Source of the DNA: Nemophila menziesii
Lineage: Eukaryota > Streptophyta > Magnoliopsida > Boraginales > Hydrophyllaceae
Direction of reading: 5' to 3'
NCBI GenBank assembly: GCA_029959085.1
Contig: JARWIR010000023.1
Span: forward strand, 6,213,860-6,277,859
DNA length: 64,000 bases
Shown in pieces: positions 11,897-23,968 of the stretch. The translations under genes and the position numbers were made by a program. Position 1 is the stretch's first letter. Each line of letters starts with the position of its first letter. Under the pieces are notes generated by a model that worked only from the letters and a program-made list of their open reading frames with translations, did not search any database and was not told the DNA's origin.

Positions 11897-12661
11897 TCAT
11901 TCCTTAACATAACCTCCCCAGCAGTGAGTGAGGTTGTCAATATTTGCTACTTGAAATTTGCATCCCTTGGCTCTTATTCCAACTTATTTATCCGAGATAA
12001 CCTTTGTAACCATGAACGGTCCTAGCCAAGAACTCTTGGATTCACGCACCTTCGAAGGAGTGTCAGGCTTTTTCATTGCAACTTCTTCGCCTATTCTGAA
12101 CTCCTTTTTCTTTTTTCTCTTTCTTAGGTTCTTTTGGAACCTTTGTGGCACGTGCTTTTTTTTCTTTGCATGATTAAGGTGTGGGCTTCCCTTAGAATTT
12201 GGAGGAAATTTAATTGGTGGTTTCTTTCTTGGCTCTCTTTCCTCCACTCCTAAGGTTTCTACAACCTGATTTGGCTATTTTTCTACTTGTCCAATTACCT
12301 CTAAACGAAAACAATCCTCCTTGGAATCTGGAAATTTCATTTGTCTGAACACGTTGAACTTCACCTCCTTGTCTTGGATTCTCATAATCATTTCTCTGTT
12401 TTCTACATTAATTAAAGTACGCCCCGTGGCTAGGAATGGTCTTCCCAAGATAATGGGGACATTCCTATCCGCGTCGTAATCAAGTATAACAAAATCAATG
12501 GGAAAAATTAATGTACCTGCCTTGACAAGGACATCTTCTATTCGTCCCTATGGATGTATGAGGGATCTGTCAGCCATCTGTAAGACCATAGATGTTGGTT
12601 TCGCATCTCCTATCTTCAACTTCTAAAAGATTGTTATGGGCATAAGATTAATTCTTGCGCC
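11897..12661 (-). pseudogene. Athila-type aspartic protease joined to an integrase-like C-terminal tail
   Basis: Protease landmarks are the active-site region GARINLMP (the catalytic D reads N and the next codon is a stop), EDVLVKAGTLIFPIDFVILD and VPIILGRPFLATGRTLI. EVKFNVFRQMKFP follows; in autonomous Athila elements reverse transcriptase comes after this block. Here a basic linker (REPRKKPPIKFPP) leads straight to EFRIGEEV and SWLGPFMVTKV and ends NLTHCWGGYVKE at a TGA (11897-11899). The SWxGPFxVTKV stretch resembles the extreme C-terminus of gypsy integrases. The whole catalytic pol is missing between the two. Confidence 0.78.
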
Positions 12662-14696
12662 CTAATTGCATAGCGCTTTTCCTTTCCATTCTTCTCCAAT
12701 CGATATAAGAATTGTGAAACTCCCAGGATCAAGTAACTTAGGAGGTAGCTTACTTTGAAAAATAGCACTACATTCTTCAGGTAAACTAATCATCTCATTA
12801 TCGCAATAAGACCTTTTGTTGGTGAGTCTTTTCAGAAACTTCACATACTTGGGTACATCTCTAATAGCTTCTAACAACGGAATATTAATGCTAATACCTC
12901 TCACCTTGTTAAAGAATTTTTGATAATCAGCCATATCACCCTTCTTTTGAACTCTAGATGGAAATGGTGGAGGAGGACGGTTTATTATAATATCATCTTT
13001 CTTTTTCGGAACTTCAATAGGCCTCGCCACTTCCTCAACTTCAACATCTTTATCTTTATCCACCACATCCTTTTCGTTTCTAATAACTTCCTTCTCCCTC
13101 ATAACAGGAAAAGAAGGTGGAGGGAGGTTCTTACCACTTCTGAGCGAGATGATTTTACAATCTTCGATTTGGATTGGATTTTCAGTGTCACTAAGGAGTT
13201 GCCCTTGTGGACGCTGATTCAATTGTTTTGACAATTGCACAACTTGATTCTCTAATATCTTAATGTGTGTTTTAGAAGTTTGTTGCCTTTGGATTGACTG
13301 TGCATGGAGGGCAATCAAATCTTCTACAGTCTTTCAAAGGCTATTCTCACCTTTTTGTGGTTGAGCAAGAAAAGCTTTGTGATTCATGGTGTCATTATAA
13401 TTGTCTTGAGGAGGTTGTCTCTGAATATAATTTCCTTATCCACCTTGATAATTATTTTGCGATCTTGGATTATAGTTATTACCTTGGGGACGTGGCTGAT
13501 ATGTGTGAGTAGGATTAGCGGCCCCATTAGGATTTGAATACTGAAACCCAGGATGGTTTCTGTTTGGTTGATATCCTTGACCATTCGAATTGTAACATCA
13601 CGGATTCTTTATTATTCTGACAATTCTTCCATTCATGATCATTCACACCACAATAAGAACACCCATAAACTTCTTGCGTAGCATTCACTTCAACCCTTTT
13701 ATTCGAAAGACCTTCTTTCATGGCTAACGTAAGTTGTTTCAATTGTTTTTCCAATATGGTTTGCAATTTGTTCTCTAAGGAGGTGAACTTTTCTTCAATA
13801 TTTACGTTATTAACTCCCCCTTTAACAGGTGTTCTCACAGTATTCCAACCCACTTCATTAGTTAATGTTCTATCCAAGATGATCTTCGCGTGAATGGGTA
13901 GAACCTGCAAAAATCCACCACCACATAATAAATCTAAATCCTTTCTTGATTTCCCATCAAGGCCTTTGTAAAAGATTTTCACTTGTTGTTGTTCTGAAAG
14001 GCCATGATTAGGGACTCTTTGCAAACAATGCTGGAATCTCTACCAACTTCTACCCAAAGCTTCATCATGTTCTTGTCGGAAATGTGTTAATTCGACTTGA
14101 GCATCTAATCTCATGTTGGATGGATAGTATCTGTCGAAAAACGCAGTCTGTAATTGTTCCCAATTCGTAATCTTTCCAGGCTCTTGTGAATCATGCCAAT
14201 CACTCGCTCCATCTATCATGAAAAATCTGAATGTAGCAAAATACATTTGCTCTTTTGTTACTCCTTGAGTGATGTACGAATCGCAGATTTGCATAAACTT
14301 TTGTACTGCGCGAATAAGATCTTCTCTGGGCTTGCCACGAAAATTTCTGAAATTCTGAAATTGAGCTAACATACCCGAATCTGGACGGAATCTCAGAACA
14401 TCAATATCGGCTGGGCCAATCCCAAGAGGAGGAGCATGGAACGGTTCTTGTTCTGGGCCATTAATGAACCATGGATCAGCTACTTGGGCTTGAACTGGAG
14501 GATTAGGAGGCGGGACTTGTCCATTCTGACCGTTATTATTAAGTGGAAGTTTGGCCATTTCTCTAGCTAATCTCTCTTCTAACTCTTTCGCTTCTTTTTC
14601 TTCTCTTATTTTCTTGTTAGCAAGTCTGACTAATGATTCAGGATTATCAAGGATCAGAGGTAATGTCTCAAGATCCTTGAATAGCTTCCTTCGCAT
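12662..14696 (-). pseudogene. Athila-type Gag of element 1
   Basis: The reading starts at 14696 (MRRKLFKDLETL). Domain order: charged N-terminus; retrotransposon Gag domain (IRAVQKFMQICDSY, then NWEQLQTAFFDRYYP and LTHFRQEHDEALG); a break at 14038; a helical region; the zinc knuckle CSYCGVNDHEWKNC (CX2CX4HX4C); a proline/asparagine-rich stretch; and PPPPFPSRVQKK with PEECSAIFQSKLPPKL leading into the protease. At least three frame or stop breaks lie near 14025-14040, 13560 and 13320-13390. It would package element RNA. Confidence 0.85.
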
Positions 14697-14801
14697 ACAC
14701 CAAACCTAAAAACCTGAAAAAGATGAACAAACAAAGCGTAAAACTAAACAATAATAATGCAACTAACACTAAAGGATAAACATCGGGGTCACACGCTACC
14801 G

Positions 14802-14819
14802 TCCCCGGCAACAGCGCCT
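14802..14819 (-). promoter_or_regulatory. Primer-binding site of element 1 (tRNA-Asp type)
   Basis: AGGCGCTGTTGCCGGGGA on minus matches the tRNA-Asp complement TGGCGCCGTTGCCGGGGA at 16 of 18 positions. It lies 9 bp inside the 5' LTR end. The tRNA-Asp primer is typical of Athila elements. Confidence 0.8.
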
Positions 14820-14828
14820 AAAACTTAG

Positions 14829-16400
14829 TGGTCCTTTGTGTGTTCTAAAATAAAATGCAAATAAGGATAAGAGAACCACAACTGCAAGTGTACAGTTGTC
14901 CCAAGTAATATATGAGATAAAACAGATTCGTTCTTAGGGACGGATTGGTTGACTCTAATGCTTATCGAATAGTGATTAATTGCACTTGAAAGTAAGTAAA
15001 TGATTTTAAGATTGTTTGTTTTGGTTTTCTATAACTAAGACAATTAATTAAAAGACTAAATTAAAATGAATATTAAATTAAACACAAGTAAATAAAATAG
15101 CTAGACGCAAGGTATGAAAGGTAGTACTCGAGAGACGCAAGGATTTAACCTAACTCTATTCATTCCATGTTTTGTTTAAGGGACAAATCGGTAAATAGTA
15201 ATGGTCGGGATTCTCCTTACCCCGTCAGGGTGGACTAAGGAGCTATTCTTAGGTGCTACAAACCCCGTCAGGGTGATTATAGTCCACCTTCGAATGATTA
15301 AGTTCTTATTACCCAACAGGCCATAGGATTAATTAAGCTCGTCAAAGTCATTAATTTCTATCCTACATTCATTAATTAGTTCCATACCTAGACCCCCCGT
15401 CAAGGTGATCCATTCGTCACTAAATGGAATAACCTAAGTATTAAGTCCTATTGTTGAGTCGCGATTTCAATAATAGTAAATAAATGCAAATTAAAGAAAA
15501 AAAATTAATTACCCTATTTGATTTCAATTATTATAATACCAAATTCAAACACATGAAATGAAATAGAATTGGGATTATCTCATTATGCATTCTTAAGCAC
15601 TTATTAAATTTAGCTCATACTAATACGAAAAACTAAGAAATTAAAATAAAAGGAATTCATAATTGTTTTACAGAATAAAATAGAAGAACCTAATTACGGA
15701 GTTGAATTGGCTGAGAATTGGAGATGTTGATAATCTCCAGCTCTTGACTTCTTCTCTTCCTTGCTCTAGCTTCTTCTCTGGTATTCTGACTTCTCTCTTT
15801 TCTTAAGCTGTATGAATTGTGTGTTAAAAATAAGAGTCTAAAGCCTATTTATAATATGAAATTCGGAATAGGGCTATTTTAAAGGATGAAATGAAAATTA
15901 GAAAAACCCAAGTCCATTAATTAAGCCCAAATCCCATAACTGTTGCACCACCTCCACTAAATCAGCTCTAACCGACTCGTTTCAACTTGGAATGACTCCA
16001 TTCTAGTTGCTGAATTTCCATAACTCAATGGGAAACAAATCATTTTCACAAGTCAGAGGCTAAATCCACTCTTAGATGGCTCGAAATCAGCAATCATTAT
16101 CAATTTTCCAGATTTGCAGCTTGAAATTTGTCAATTCTTTCAGGATATTTCTTCTTGCTTTGACTTTATTACACGATATTTGAATTTATTCTTGGATTCC
16201 TCTCCTAGCTAGTATTCAAAACCTACAAACTTTTCACTAAAAAGAACAATATTACGCGCAAAAGTTTAATAAATACTAGAATTAAAAGAGGAAAATCGAT
16301 TTATTGCATATTAACACCAAAAGTCTATCTAAATAGTCGAATAAACACCAAAAATGATGTCTCCCAAGGGCATAAAATTAGAACATTTAGGGAGACATCA
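14829..16400 (-). repeat. 5' LTR of Athila-like element 1
   Basis: Begins TGGTCCTTTG and ends GGAGACATCA on plus. The TATA box on minus is at 15846-15853 and the 46-bp terminal block at 16355-16400. It is the partner of 6560-8151. Confidence 0.9.
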
Positions 16401-17258
16401 CATACTTGAACTGTTTCATGATATTACAGTAGTTAACAATGAGACTGTATATGGGAAATAATCATACTTGTGAAGTATAAGGTATAGGAAAGGTAACTTT
16501 GAGAATGAATTCTGGGAAATGTGTTGTGCTTACTAATATGAGATATATTCCTGATTTGAAAAAAAACTTAATTTCTTTGGGTGCATTAGATGATCTTGGT
16601 TGTGTTTCTAATGTGTCTAGTGGTGGCATGCATGTGTATAAGCTAAATTGATTTTGACTGGTACTAAGCATGCTGGCTTGTATGTTCTTTATGGTAGTCA
16701 TTTATCTGGTATTATGAATACTGTTACTAACTTTGTATCTCAGGCAACTACTGAAAAGTGGCATCTAAGACTTGGTCACATGAGCCAACAAGGTCTCAAT
16801 GTACTGAGTAAGAATGGTGTGTTAGGAAAAGATTCTATTGGAAATCTCCCTTTCTGTAAGACTTGTCTTATAGGTAAGCAACATAGGGTGAGATTTAATC
16901 CTGGTACTCATAAGTCCAAGGCTTGCCCTGCATATGTCCATGCAGATTTGTGGGCTCCTGAGAGGTAGGATGCTCATGGTAACTTTAAATATTTCATCTC
17001 TTTAGTTGATGATTACAGTAGAAGGGTTTGGACCTTTTTACTTAAAACAAAAGACGAAACATTTTAAAAAATTAAAGAGTGGAAATCTTTAGAGGAAAAA
17101 CAGACTGGTTTACCTTTAAATGTTATAAGAACTGATAATGGTTTAGAATTTTTCGATATTGAGTTTGATTCATACTGTAAAGGCTAATGGTATTTTGAGA
17201 CACGTGACAGTCAGACACACACCCCAACAAAATGCGATGGCTGAGAGGATGAACATAG
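16401..17258 (+). pseudogene. Copia protease remainder, GAG-pre-integrase and integrase core
   Basis: This resumes the copia polyprotein downstream of the insertion. It includes protease-side sequence with MRYIPDLKKNLISLG, then a GAG-pre-integrase block with WHLRLGHMSQQGL and CKTCLIGKQHRV (the HHCC zinc site). The integrase core follows with DLWAPE, FISLVDDYSRRVW and RTDNGLEF, so the first two catalytic aspartates are visible. Several stops and frameshifts are present. The reading ends near QQNAMAERMN, where foreign CACTA sequence starts. Confidence 0.85.
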
Positions 17259-17657
17259 CCTTATAAAGCAAAAAACAAATAAAATAAATGGAAAATATAA
17301 TTTTTCAAAAAAAAAAAGAATACCGACGACACGTAAGTCGTCGGTAAACTTCTGTACAAAAAAAAAGAAAAAGAAAATTTAATTGTTCGGAATTTTAAAA
17401 AAATAATTTATTAAATTAATACCGACTACATCTGTCGTCGGTAATGTGTGCAGATATTGACAAAAGGCTTTCGTTGGTAAAAAGTTTGCGCTTAGGGGCG
17501 AACTACCACACAAACGTCGGTAAGACTTCAATTTACCGACTGATTTCTAAGGGCGACTAGTTACCAACGAGTTGTCGTCAGTAAGCATATTTACAGACGA
17601 AATACGGGATTTTATCGACGATGAGCGTCGTCGATAAACACCTGACCTGTTGTAGTG
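17259..17657 (+). mobile_element. CACTA family A right end, 5' truncated
   Basis: Ends in CCTGACCTGTTGTAGTG (CACTACAACAGGTCAGG on minus) with several GTCGTCGGTAA motifs inside. Its left part (from about 17287) matches 63103-63176, the 3' side of the element at 56438. Only about 400 bp remain, joined on the left to copia integrase sequence. It abuts a coiled-coil exon at 17658. Confidence 0.75.
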
Positions 17658-18723
17658 TTGGGTGACCAAAAGAGAAATTTTGCAACAGAGCTCGTGAAGT
17701 TCTTTCCTGTAATTTTCAGTAGCTTTCTTCTCTGCTTTGACCTCGGCCAAAGCCCTTGCCAATCTTTTGGTTAACAAGGCATTATCCTTCTCAAGATGCT
17801 TGATCCTATCCTGAGAAGCTTGTGTAATCTACAAGCAAGTGATACATAAAGTTAGTCAGTAAGAGGAAGCGATAAATTAGTATAATTTAACAAGTTAAAA
17901 GTAGGCGACAAGGAAATGACTAAAATACCTGCTTGGATTGTTCAAACTGATGTGATGTGAGTGGGATTATAGAAGAAATAGCAGTAGGAACGTCTGAAGT
18001 ATGAAAAAGAGTAGTCAGGGGAAGAGTGGCTGAAGCCTGTCCTGTGTAAACTGGGGCATTAGAGTCATCTGACTTGTGTTTTTCCTTTCTCTTCCATGTG
18101 CTCGATGTAGCCGCTACATCGGCTAGATCAGCAAACTTTCCCTCACCCTTACGCTTCCTCGACAAGTCCCTTATGTACCGGGTAATTGATTTAACTAGAA
18201 AGTTTTTGCAACTTTGCTTTTCTTCTGCAATCAAAAGAATCTGATTGGTCCGCCTCTATTGAATTTGAAGTCAGATTCAGATGAGGGGGTGTACAAATAT
18301 TTAGAGCTGCAATAAAAAAAAGAAAGAAAACAAGTGAGATAATGTCTAAATAAAAGAAAAAGAGGCAAATATTTATACTTACCGATCATATTCCATTTGC
18401 ATGGAACATCGGAATTGTTACCCATCACAGACTCAGCTTTTATTAAAAAATAATATGGTTTCCACGTACCGTCTTTCGAAGTTAGGCCGCTTATCAACTG
18501 TTTGCGAGTACTACAAAGAATTAACAAATACCTACCCCCAGCTTTCAGAAAGTATGTATAGAGTAGTTCGTCCAAACCAAATATTATATTTTCTGTCTTG
18601 GCTAGGACTTCCAAAGAAAGGATAATACGGATGGGGTATAGAATCTGATTGTTCCACTATTCCCCCATCCGTTTCACTTGTTTCAACCTGATTGTTACAA
18701 GGCATAATAGAATCTGACATCAC
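17658..18723 (-). pseudogene. Intron-containing relic of a gypsy-associated protein
   Basis: The reading from the ATG at 18723 or 18720 (MSDSIMPCNNQ) has one frame change near 18620. It continues as LLYTYFLKAGGRYLL, QLISGLTSKDGTWKPYYFLI and NSDVPCKW, a spacing that recalls the Pfam 'putative gypsy type transposon' family (PF04195, recalled from memory). A donor GTAAGTATAAAT follows near 18383, and an acceptor TTGCAG lies near 18307. The next exon (ending about 17935) is lysine/serine-rich. A second intron leads to a coiled-coil exon (DRIKHLEKDNALLTKRLARA...) cut off at 17658 by a CACTA end. The function is not known and the family call is tentative. Confidence 0.45.
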
Positions 18724-19269
18724 TGGCTAAGGAAAAAAAAGGAAAAAATCACTAACAATAAGTAAATTAAGACCTCAAATAATCAACGCAAATTTATTAT
18801 CTTAGTCACGATTAGATCACTTCGAGAGTTTGAAAGATGATTTTAAATCAATTTAAACTTTTAGTGTGTTCTTCGTATTAAAACAGATATTTAACTGAAC
18901 TTTCAATGCTGACATTAGTTTTAAACAACAAATATATATTAAATATTTCTAATAAACTAAAATTTGTTTTTTTATTGTAAGAATGCTTTTACAAACACAT
19001 AAAAAATAGAAGAAAAACTAATATATAATTATCTTGAAAACATAACTAACTAAGCTCACTAAACAAAAATGAAAGCAACTTCCTTCAAAATATCCCTAGA
19101 AATCCTTCCAGCCTTCATATTTATTAATAAGACTTTGAAGTTACAGATGCTGAAATAAATTATGTAAGATAGTTATGAGTAAACACAATTTAAATCTATA
19201 AAACTTTAGTATTGTTAGTAATTTATAGGAATCAATTATTTCCCATCACCCTTTCTGTTTCATTACTTA
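18724..19269. other. AT-rich spacer
   Basis: No open frame, repeat terminus or RNA gene recognised. It ends at the three bases TTA before the CACTA element at 19270. Confidence 0.5.
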
Positions 19270-19625
19270 CACTACTACACGCGTGACCTCTCGCGACTAA
19301 AGCTTTCGCGACTACAACTTGTAGTTGCTAATGATACCATCTTTAACAACTATATATTTTTAACGACTACGTTAAATCTTTCTCGACTAAAAAGTAGTCG
19401 TAAATTACATTTGTTTTTATCGACTACAAAATATAGTCGTTAATATTATAAAGGTAGTCGCGACTTGTTTTTATTTTTTAATTATTTTTTGTCACCGACA
19501 TTTGTAGTCGCTAATGATGCCTAACATTTAATGACGACAATTGTAGTCATTAGTGGTCATCAACAGCGACTACTTGTACGTCTTTAGCGACTACCTTTGT
19601 AGTCGCGAATGGTTGTAGCGTATTT
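19270..19625. repeat. Left subterminal array of CACTA family B
   Basis: More than ten direct and inverted copies of GCGACTAC / GTAGTCGC-type motifs behind the terminus. These are the likely binding sites for the element's own second protein. Confidence 0.8.
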
Positions 19626-19737
19626 ATTACAGTAAGTTATGAATTGGGACCCTCAATACCCATAATTTTATAACTTCCCCACTATTCTCTCAAAACTCTC
19701 CCAATTCTTTCCCATAAATCATCATCAAATATTATTT

Positions 19738-20091
19738 CAACATGTGGAAAAGCTTTCCCGGTTCAATCAACAACGTGGGACCTCCTCAATTATCAATTTC
19801 TCCATCTAAAGTTGCCCAAAAGTAGGTATTTTATCTTCTATAAAACTTTTTCAATTTTTTTTATTTGATTACAATTGTGTAGTTAATGCTAAATAGTATT
19901 ACTAGGTATATATTTCAACACGTGGAAAAGCTTTCCCGGGCCAGTCAACAACGTGGGACCTCCTCAATTATCAATTTCTCCATCTAAATTTATAAAAAAT
20001 TAGGTATTTTTCTTATATAAAACTTTTTTTCAAATTTCTTTTATTTGATTACAATCGTGTAGTTAATCCTAAATAGTATTACTATGTATTT
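19738..20091. repeat. Tandem duplication, about 178 bp unit, in CACTA 5' region
   Basis: Two copies start at CAACATGTGGAAAAGC (19739) and CAACACGTGGAAAAGC (19917) and share most of about 178 bp. They lie in the promoter/leader region of the transposase. The second copy shows substitutions and a small indel. Confidence 0.8.
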
Positions 20092-20158
20092 AGAAACATG
20101 TTCTAATTTTATATGATCTATATATATGATATATTATTGTATGAGAAATAAATGCATA

Positions 20159-20547
20159 AATGAGATATTTATTTTGTATTCCTTTATATTGGAATTGTTG
20201 ATTATAATGGTAATAGAGGATGTCTTCGGGTGTTGATAAAAGTTGAATTAATTTATATGTAATTTAATTAATTTGGTGATGTAATAATTTTTATGTATTT
20301 AATTTTTTATTTATGTATTTAATTGGTGATGTAATAATTTTTATTTTTCATTTTATATTTATGTATTTAATTGATGATGTAATAATTTTTATTTTTTCAT
20401 TTTATATTTATGTATTTAATTGGCGATGTAATAATTTTTATTTTTTATTTTATTGATGAGATACTTATTTTGTATTCTTTTATATTGGAATAGTTGATTA
20501 TATTGGTAGTAGAGAATGACTTCGGGTATTGATAAAAGTTGGATTAC
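20159..20547. repeat. Duplicated transposase start with 40-50 bp tandem repeats between
   Basis: The sequence around the transposase ATG appears twice: TTCGGGTGTTGATAAAAG near 20225 and TTCGGGTATTGATAAAAG near 20521. The first copy is followed by an early stop. Between them lie about four copies of a unit containing GGTGATGTAATAATTTTTAT. Confidence 0.75.
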
Positions 20548-23006
20548 TTCCGCTCATCGTGTTTTGCGTGAATTTGTTAAGGGGATGGAAGAATTTCTCG
20601 AATTTGCTAAAAAAAAGATGATTTTAAAGAAACTTTGTTTTGTCCGTGTAATGAGTGTTCGAATTATCGTCGGTTTACCGTGGTCAGAGTTATGGCACAT
20701 CTTTTACAATATGAGTTTTTGTCCATGTATCAGATTTGGACAAAGCATCGTGAGAATGATAAAATTCCCGAGATCGACTCGATATGAAGAAAATGAAATG
20801 TTGAATGTCTATGAACATTAGAGGCCTAATTATGAGGGTGGTGGTCATTCGGGTGACACCGAGATGATAGACTCGATCAGTTCAACACATGGCAGTTTCG
20901 AAACTATGTTTTTCGAATTAGAGACCGAGTTATACCCTAGTTGTACAGTACCGACTTCATTAAATTTCATTGCGAAGCTAATGCACGTGAAGGTGAAGCA
21001 CAAGTGGACTAATACGTCTTTCACCGAGTTGCTTGATCTTTTGTGTCATGTGTTTCCCAAACCTCATACCTTGCCCGAGTCATACAAGGAGTGCAACAAA
21101 AAGTTAAAATGTTTAGGTATTGGGTACAATACCATCGATGTTTGCGTGAACGATTGTGTTTTATTTTACAAGAAGAATGAGTTCCTCGATAAGTGTCTAG
21201 TATGTAGTGAATTTAGATGGGACCCAAAGAAGGGTTAGAAATAGCGCATAAGAAACTTCGATATTTCCCGATTGCCCGGAGGTTGCAGCGACTTTATGCT
21301 TCGAGACACACTGCCGAAAATATGATTTGACACCGTACAGGGAAGAGTATAGATACAGATGTGTTGCGTCATCCAGTTGATGGTGATAGTTGGAAGAGAT
21401 TTTTTCAGTTACATCCTGAGTTTGCTAGTGAACCTCGAAATGTATTCTTGGGTTTGGGTATCGATGGTTTTGTCCTTTCTCTATGCAGAACAACTTGTAC
21501 AGCATGTGGCCGGTTATATTGACCGTCTACAACTTACCACCGTGGGAGTGTATGAAGGAGACGACATTTCAGCTTTGTTTGTTGATTCTTGGACCCCGTT
21601 CACCCGGTAAGGACATGGATGTCTTTATTTTACCTGTTATAGATGAGTTGGATAAGTTGTGGGATAAAGGGATGCTTACGTATGATTCCCACAAGAAGGA
21701 AGAGTTTGCGATGAAGGTTTGTTTGTTGTACACGACTAATGATTACCTCGCTAGGTCATACACTTCAGGATGGTCGGGTCAAGGTTACTTAGCTTGTCCA
21801 GAATGCATGGATTTTACTCTGTCATTGAGGGTGAATAAAGGGGCCTACAACACATCGATTTAGAAAAGACAAGGTTTCGTACCCAGCTTCCGATTATAGG
21901 GACCTACCGAAGAAATATACTCCTGCCAATATTTAGACACAGTTAGATGGGCTTCCCATTATGTTTCCTGGTAAACACAAGGAGTTTGGGGGCCAGATCG
22001 TGAAGCAAACTGTTCCCCGTCGATTCAACTGGAAGAAAAGGAGTATTTTTTATAATTTACCTTATTGGTCCGAAAATTTGTTGAAACATAACATTGACGT
22101 TATGCATTGTGAGAAAAATATGTGTGATAGTTTGCTCGGTACAGTTATAGGTCTTGATGGGAAAATTAACAAAGATAACGTGAAAGCGGGAATGGATCTT
22201 AAGGATATGAACATCAGGAAAGATTTGTGGTTGACATCGAGAGAAGGTAAACCGATACTGAAACGAGCAGAGTATACTTTGTCAACTAAAAAGAGGAAAA
22301 CATTTCTTGACTGGTTGAAGGCACAGAAGTTTTTCCGATGGTTTCGCATCTAGTTTGAGAAATAATGTTCAAAGTGATAAGGGCAAGATTATTGGAGTGA
22401 AAACTCGCGACTGTCATGTGATTATGCAGTATCTTTTCGTGGCTAGTGTCCCAGGGCTTATTGAAGATAAAGCGATTAGTGATGCAATTATTGGGTTAGC
22501 TAACGTGTTTAGAGTTGTTTGTAAGAAAAATCTCATCAGGAAAGAGTTAGAATCGGGTAAGGTGAAAGTGGTTTAAGTTATGTGTAGATTGGAAATGATT
22601 TTGCCTCCTGCTTTTTTCGATATAATGATCCACCTGGTTATACACTTAGACGACGAAGCTTTGTTAGGGGGGACCAGTTCAGATGCGTTGGATGTACCCA
22701 TTTGAGCGGTATTTAAAGAAGTTAAAGGAGTACATAAGAAACCCGGCTATGCCGGAGGGTTCAATTGCCGAGAGGTATGCCGTAGAGGAGACTTTGATTT
22801 CATATCGCGTTATCTTTAAGAAGAAAAAACAATGTTTAACGAACCGGGTTGATATACCGAGACGGAAGCTCAACCTAAAGAGTTATCCATATTTAAGAGT
22901 CAGTGTACTTCACTCGGTAAAAAAGAGTATGGTGTTTTGCAATACATTGAGAAGGAGCAAATCAACTGGTACATCCTACTTAATTGCGACGAAATCCAGC
23001 ATGTGA
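20516..23006 (+). pseudogene. CACTA tnp2 transposase, family B
   Basis: The reading starts MTSGIDKSWI with a transposase-associated domain (CPCNECSNYRRF-type cysteines after a frame change). It continues with ELETELYPSC, KWTNTSFTELL and [13 protein letters not shown]. The tnp2 core follows with LRHPVDGDSWKRF, NLYSMWPVILTVYNLPPW, GPRSPGKDMDV, SYTSGWSGQGYLACPECMD and HNIDVMHCEKNMC, then RKDLWLTSREGKP. Next come ISDAIIGLANVFR and a DUF4218-like region (LPPAFFDIMIHL, then WMYPFERYLKKLKEYI and PEGSIAERYAVEE). Domain order and length match plant tnp2 transposases. Breaks include stops near 20820, 21236 and 21862 and frame changes near 21500, 22350 and 22580. Confidence 0.9.
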
Positions 23007-23247
23007 TGACGTAAGTTGATCATTTTTTTTTTAATTTTATCATTATAAAAAACGTATTGACTTTACTCTTCAAATGTGCAGAGAACACAAAGCCATGTTA
23101 TCGGGCCCTGTAGCTGATAAAGATAGATAACACCGACAAAATTTTCGAGACTAGTTTTTGTATAAGGTATAACTTCATTCAGATACCAAATTAAGATTCA
23201 CTATTAGACAATATTGTAATAATTTTTTATGTTTGTAGGTTTATGAA

Positions 23248-23958
23248 ATGGAAAAAGACAGCGATGCATTTGCTACTAGTGAGATGATTTCATTGGCTAA
23301 TAAGTCTCATGGTGCAATTTATAAGTACGATTCATGTGTTGTGAATGGTGTCAAATGGGTTACTCGTGAGAATGGTGAAAAAAGAGTGACTCGAGATTAC
23401 GGGGTATGCACCATCTACGACGAAAAATCGTATTACGGTGAATTAGTCAAGATTATAGAGGTAACATTTTATGGTGGTTGTTTCGTTGAGCTATTCGAGT
23501 GTAATTGGTATAACACGGGTACTGCGAGGACAGAGAATGGGGTAGTTTTTTTTGGAGAGAAGAGCCATTCATCTTAGCAACACAAGCAAAAAAAGTGTTT
23601 TACATTTATGAGATTAAATCAAGGAAACACACAAAAACGGTGGAAAGTAGTTTGGGAAATCAATGATAGACATGGATGGAGTCCCGAGTTATGGAGCGCA
23701 GAATCACTACCTACTGAAAACGAGAGTATCACGATCCCATTGGTGAACACTGAGGCGGATTACTCATAGTTACACTTGACAACTGGTGAGGAAATCCCAT
23801 TTGACCCTTCTCTATTGCATGTAGCTATATTTATTGAAGAATAGGATGAGTCTTTGGACAACACGATGGACGAGTATGCCGACGATGAAGTACAGGAACC
23901 AATCTACGTTGATAGTGATAAGGAAGTTGTTGACACGAGTGGTTACGAGACGGACTGA
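23248..23958 (+). pseudogene. 3' exon of CACTA transposase (DUF4216-like)
   Basis: Separated from the preceding part by probable introns. The open part (23248-23577) reads MEKDSDAFATSEMISLANK, then KWVTRENGEKRVTRDYGV, YYGELVKIIEVTFYG and ELFECNWYNT, which fits the DUF4216 domain that ends plant tnp2 transposases. After a stop at 23575 the frame goes on through VWEINDRHGWSPELW to an acidic C-terminus ending YETD at TGA 23956-23958. At least two more stops lie between. Confidence 0.75.
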
Positions 23959-23968
23959 AGTGTTTTAC

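Larger units (their letters stand above)
6560..16400 (-). mobile_element. Athila-like non-autonomous element 1
   Basis: Two LTRs (6560-8151 and 14829-16400) flank a minus-strand interior with Gag, protease, integrase-like tail, a GC-rich palindrome array and ORF3. There is no reverse transcriptase, RNase H or integrase core in the 6.7-kb interior. The LTR pair differs by many substitutions and small indels, more than the pairs of the two elements further right, so it is older. No exact 5-bp target duplication was found: TATAC plus three bases (left) and CATAC (right) are the nearest match. It is inserted in the copia protease. Confidence 0.88.
4562..17258 (+). mobile_element. Degenerate Ty1/copia element split by an Athila-like element
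   Basis: The order is LTR, primer-binding site, Gag, zinc knuckle, protease, GAG-pre-integrase and integrase, which is the copia order. It is interrupted inside the protease by the element at 6560-16400. It ends abruptly at about 17258, where CACTA DNA begins; reverse transcriptase, RNase H and the 3' LTR are missing. Confidence 0.82.

Noticed and set aside
14802..14819. tRNA gene
   Set aside because: It is an 18-bp primer-binding site complementary to a tRNA 3' end; no cloverleaf is present.
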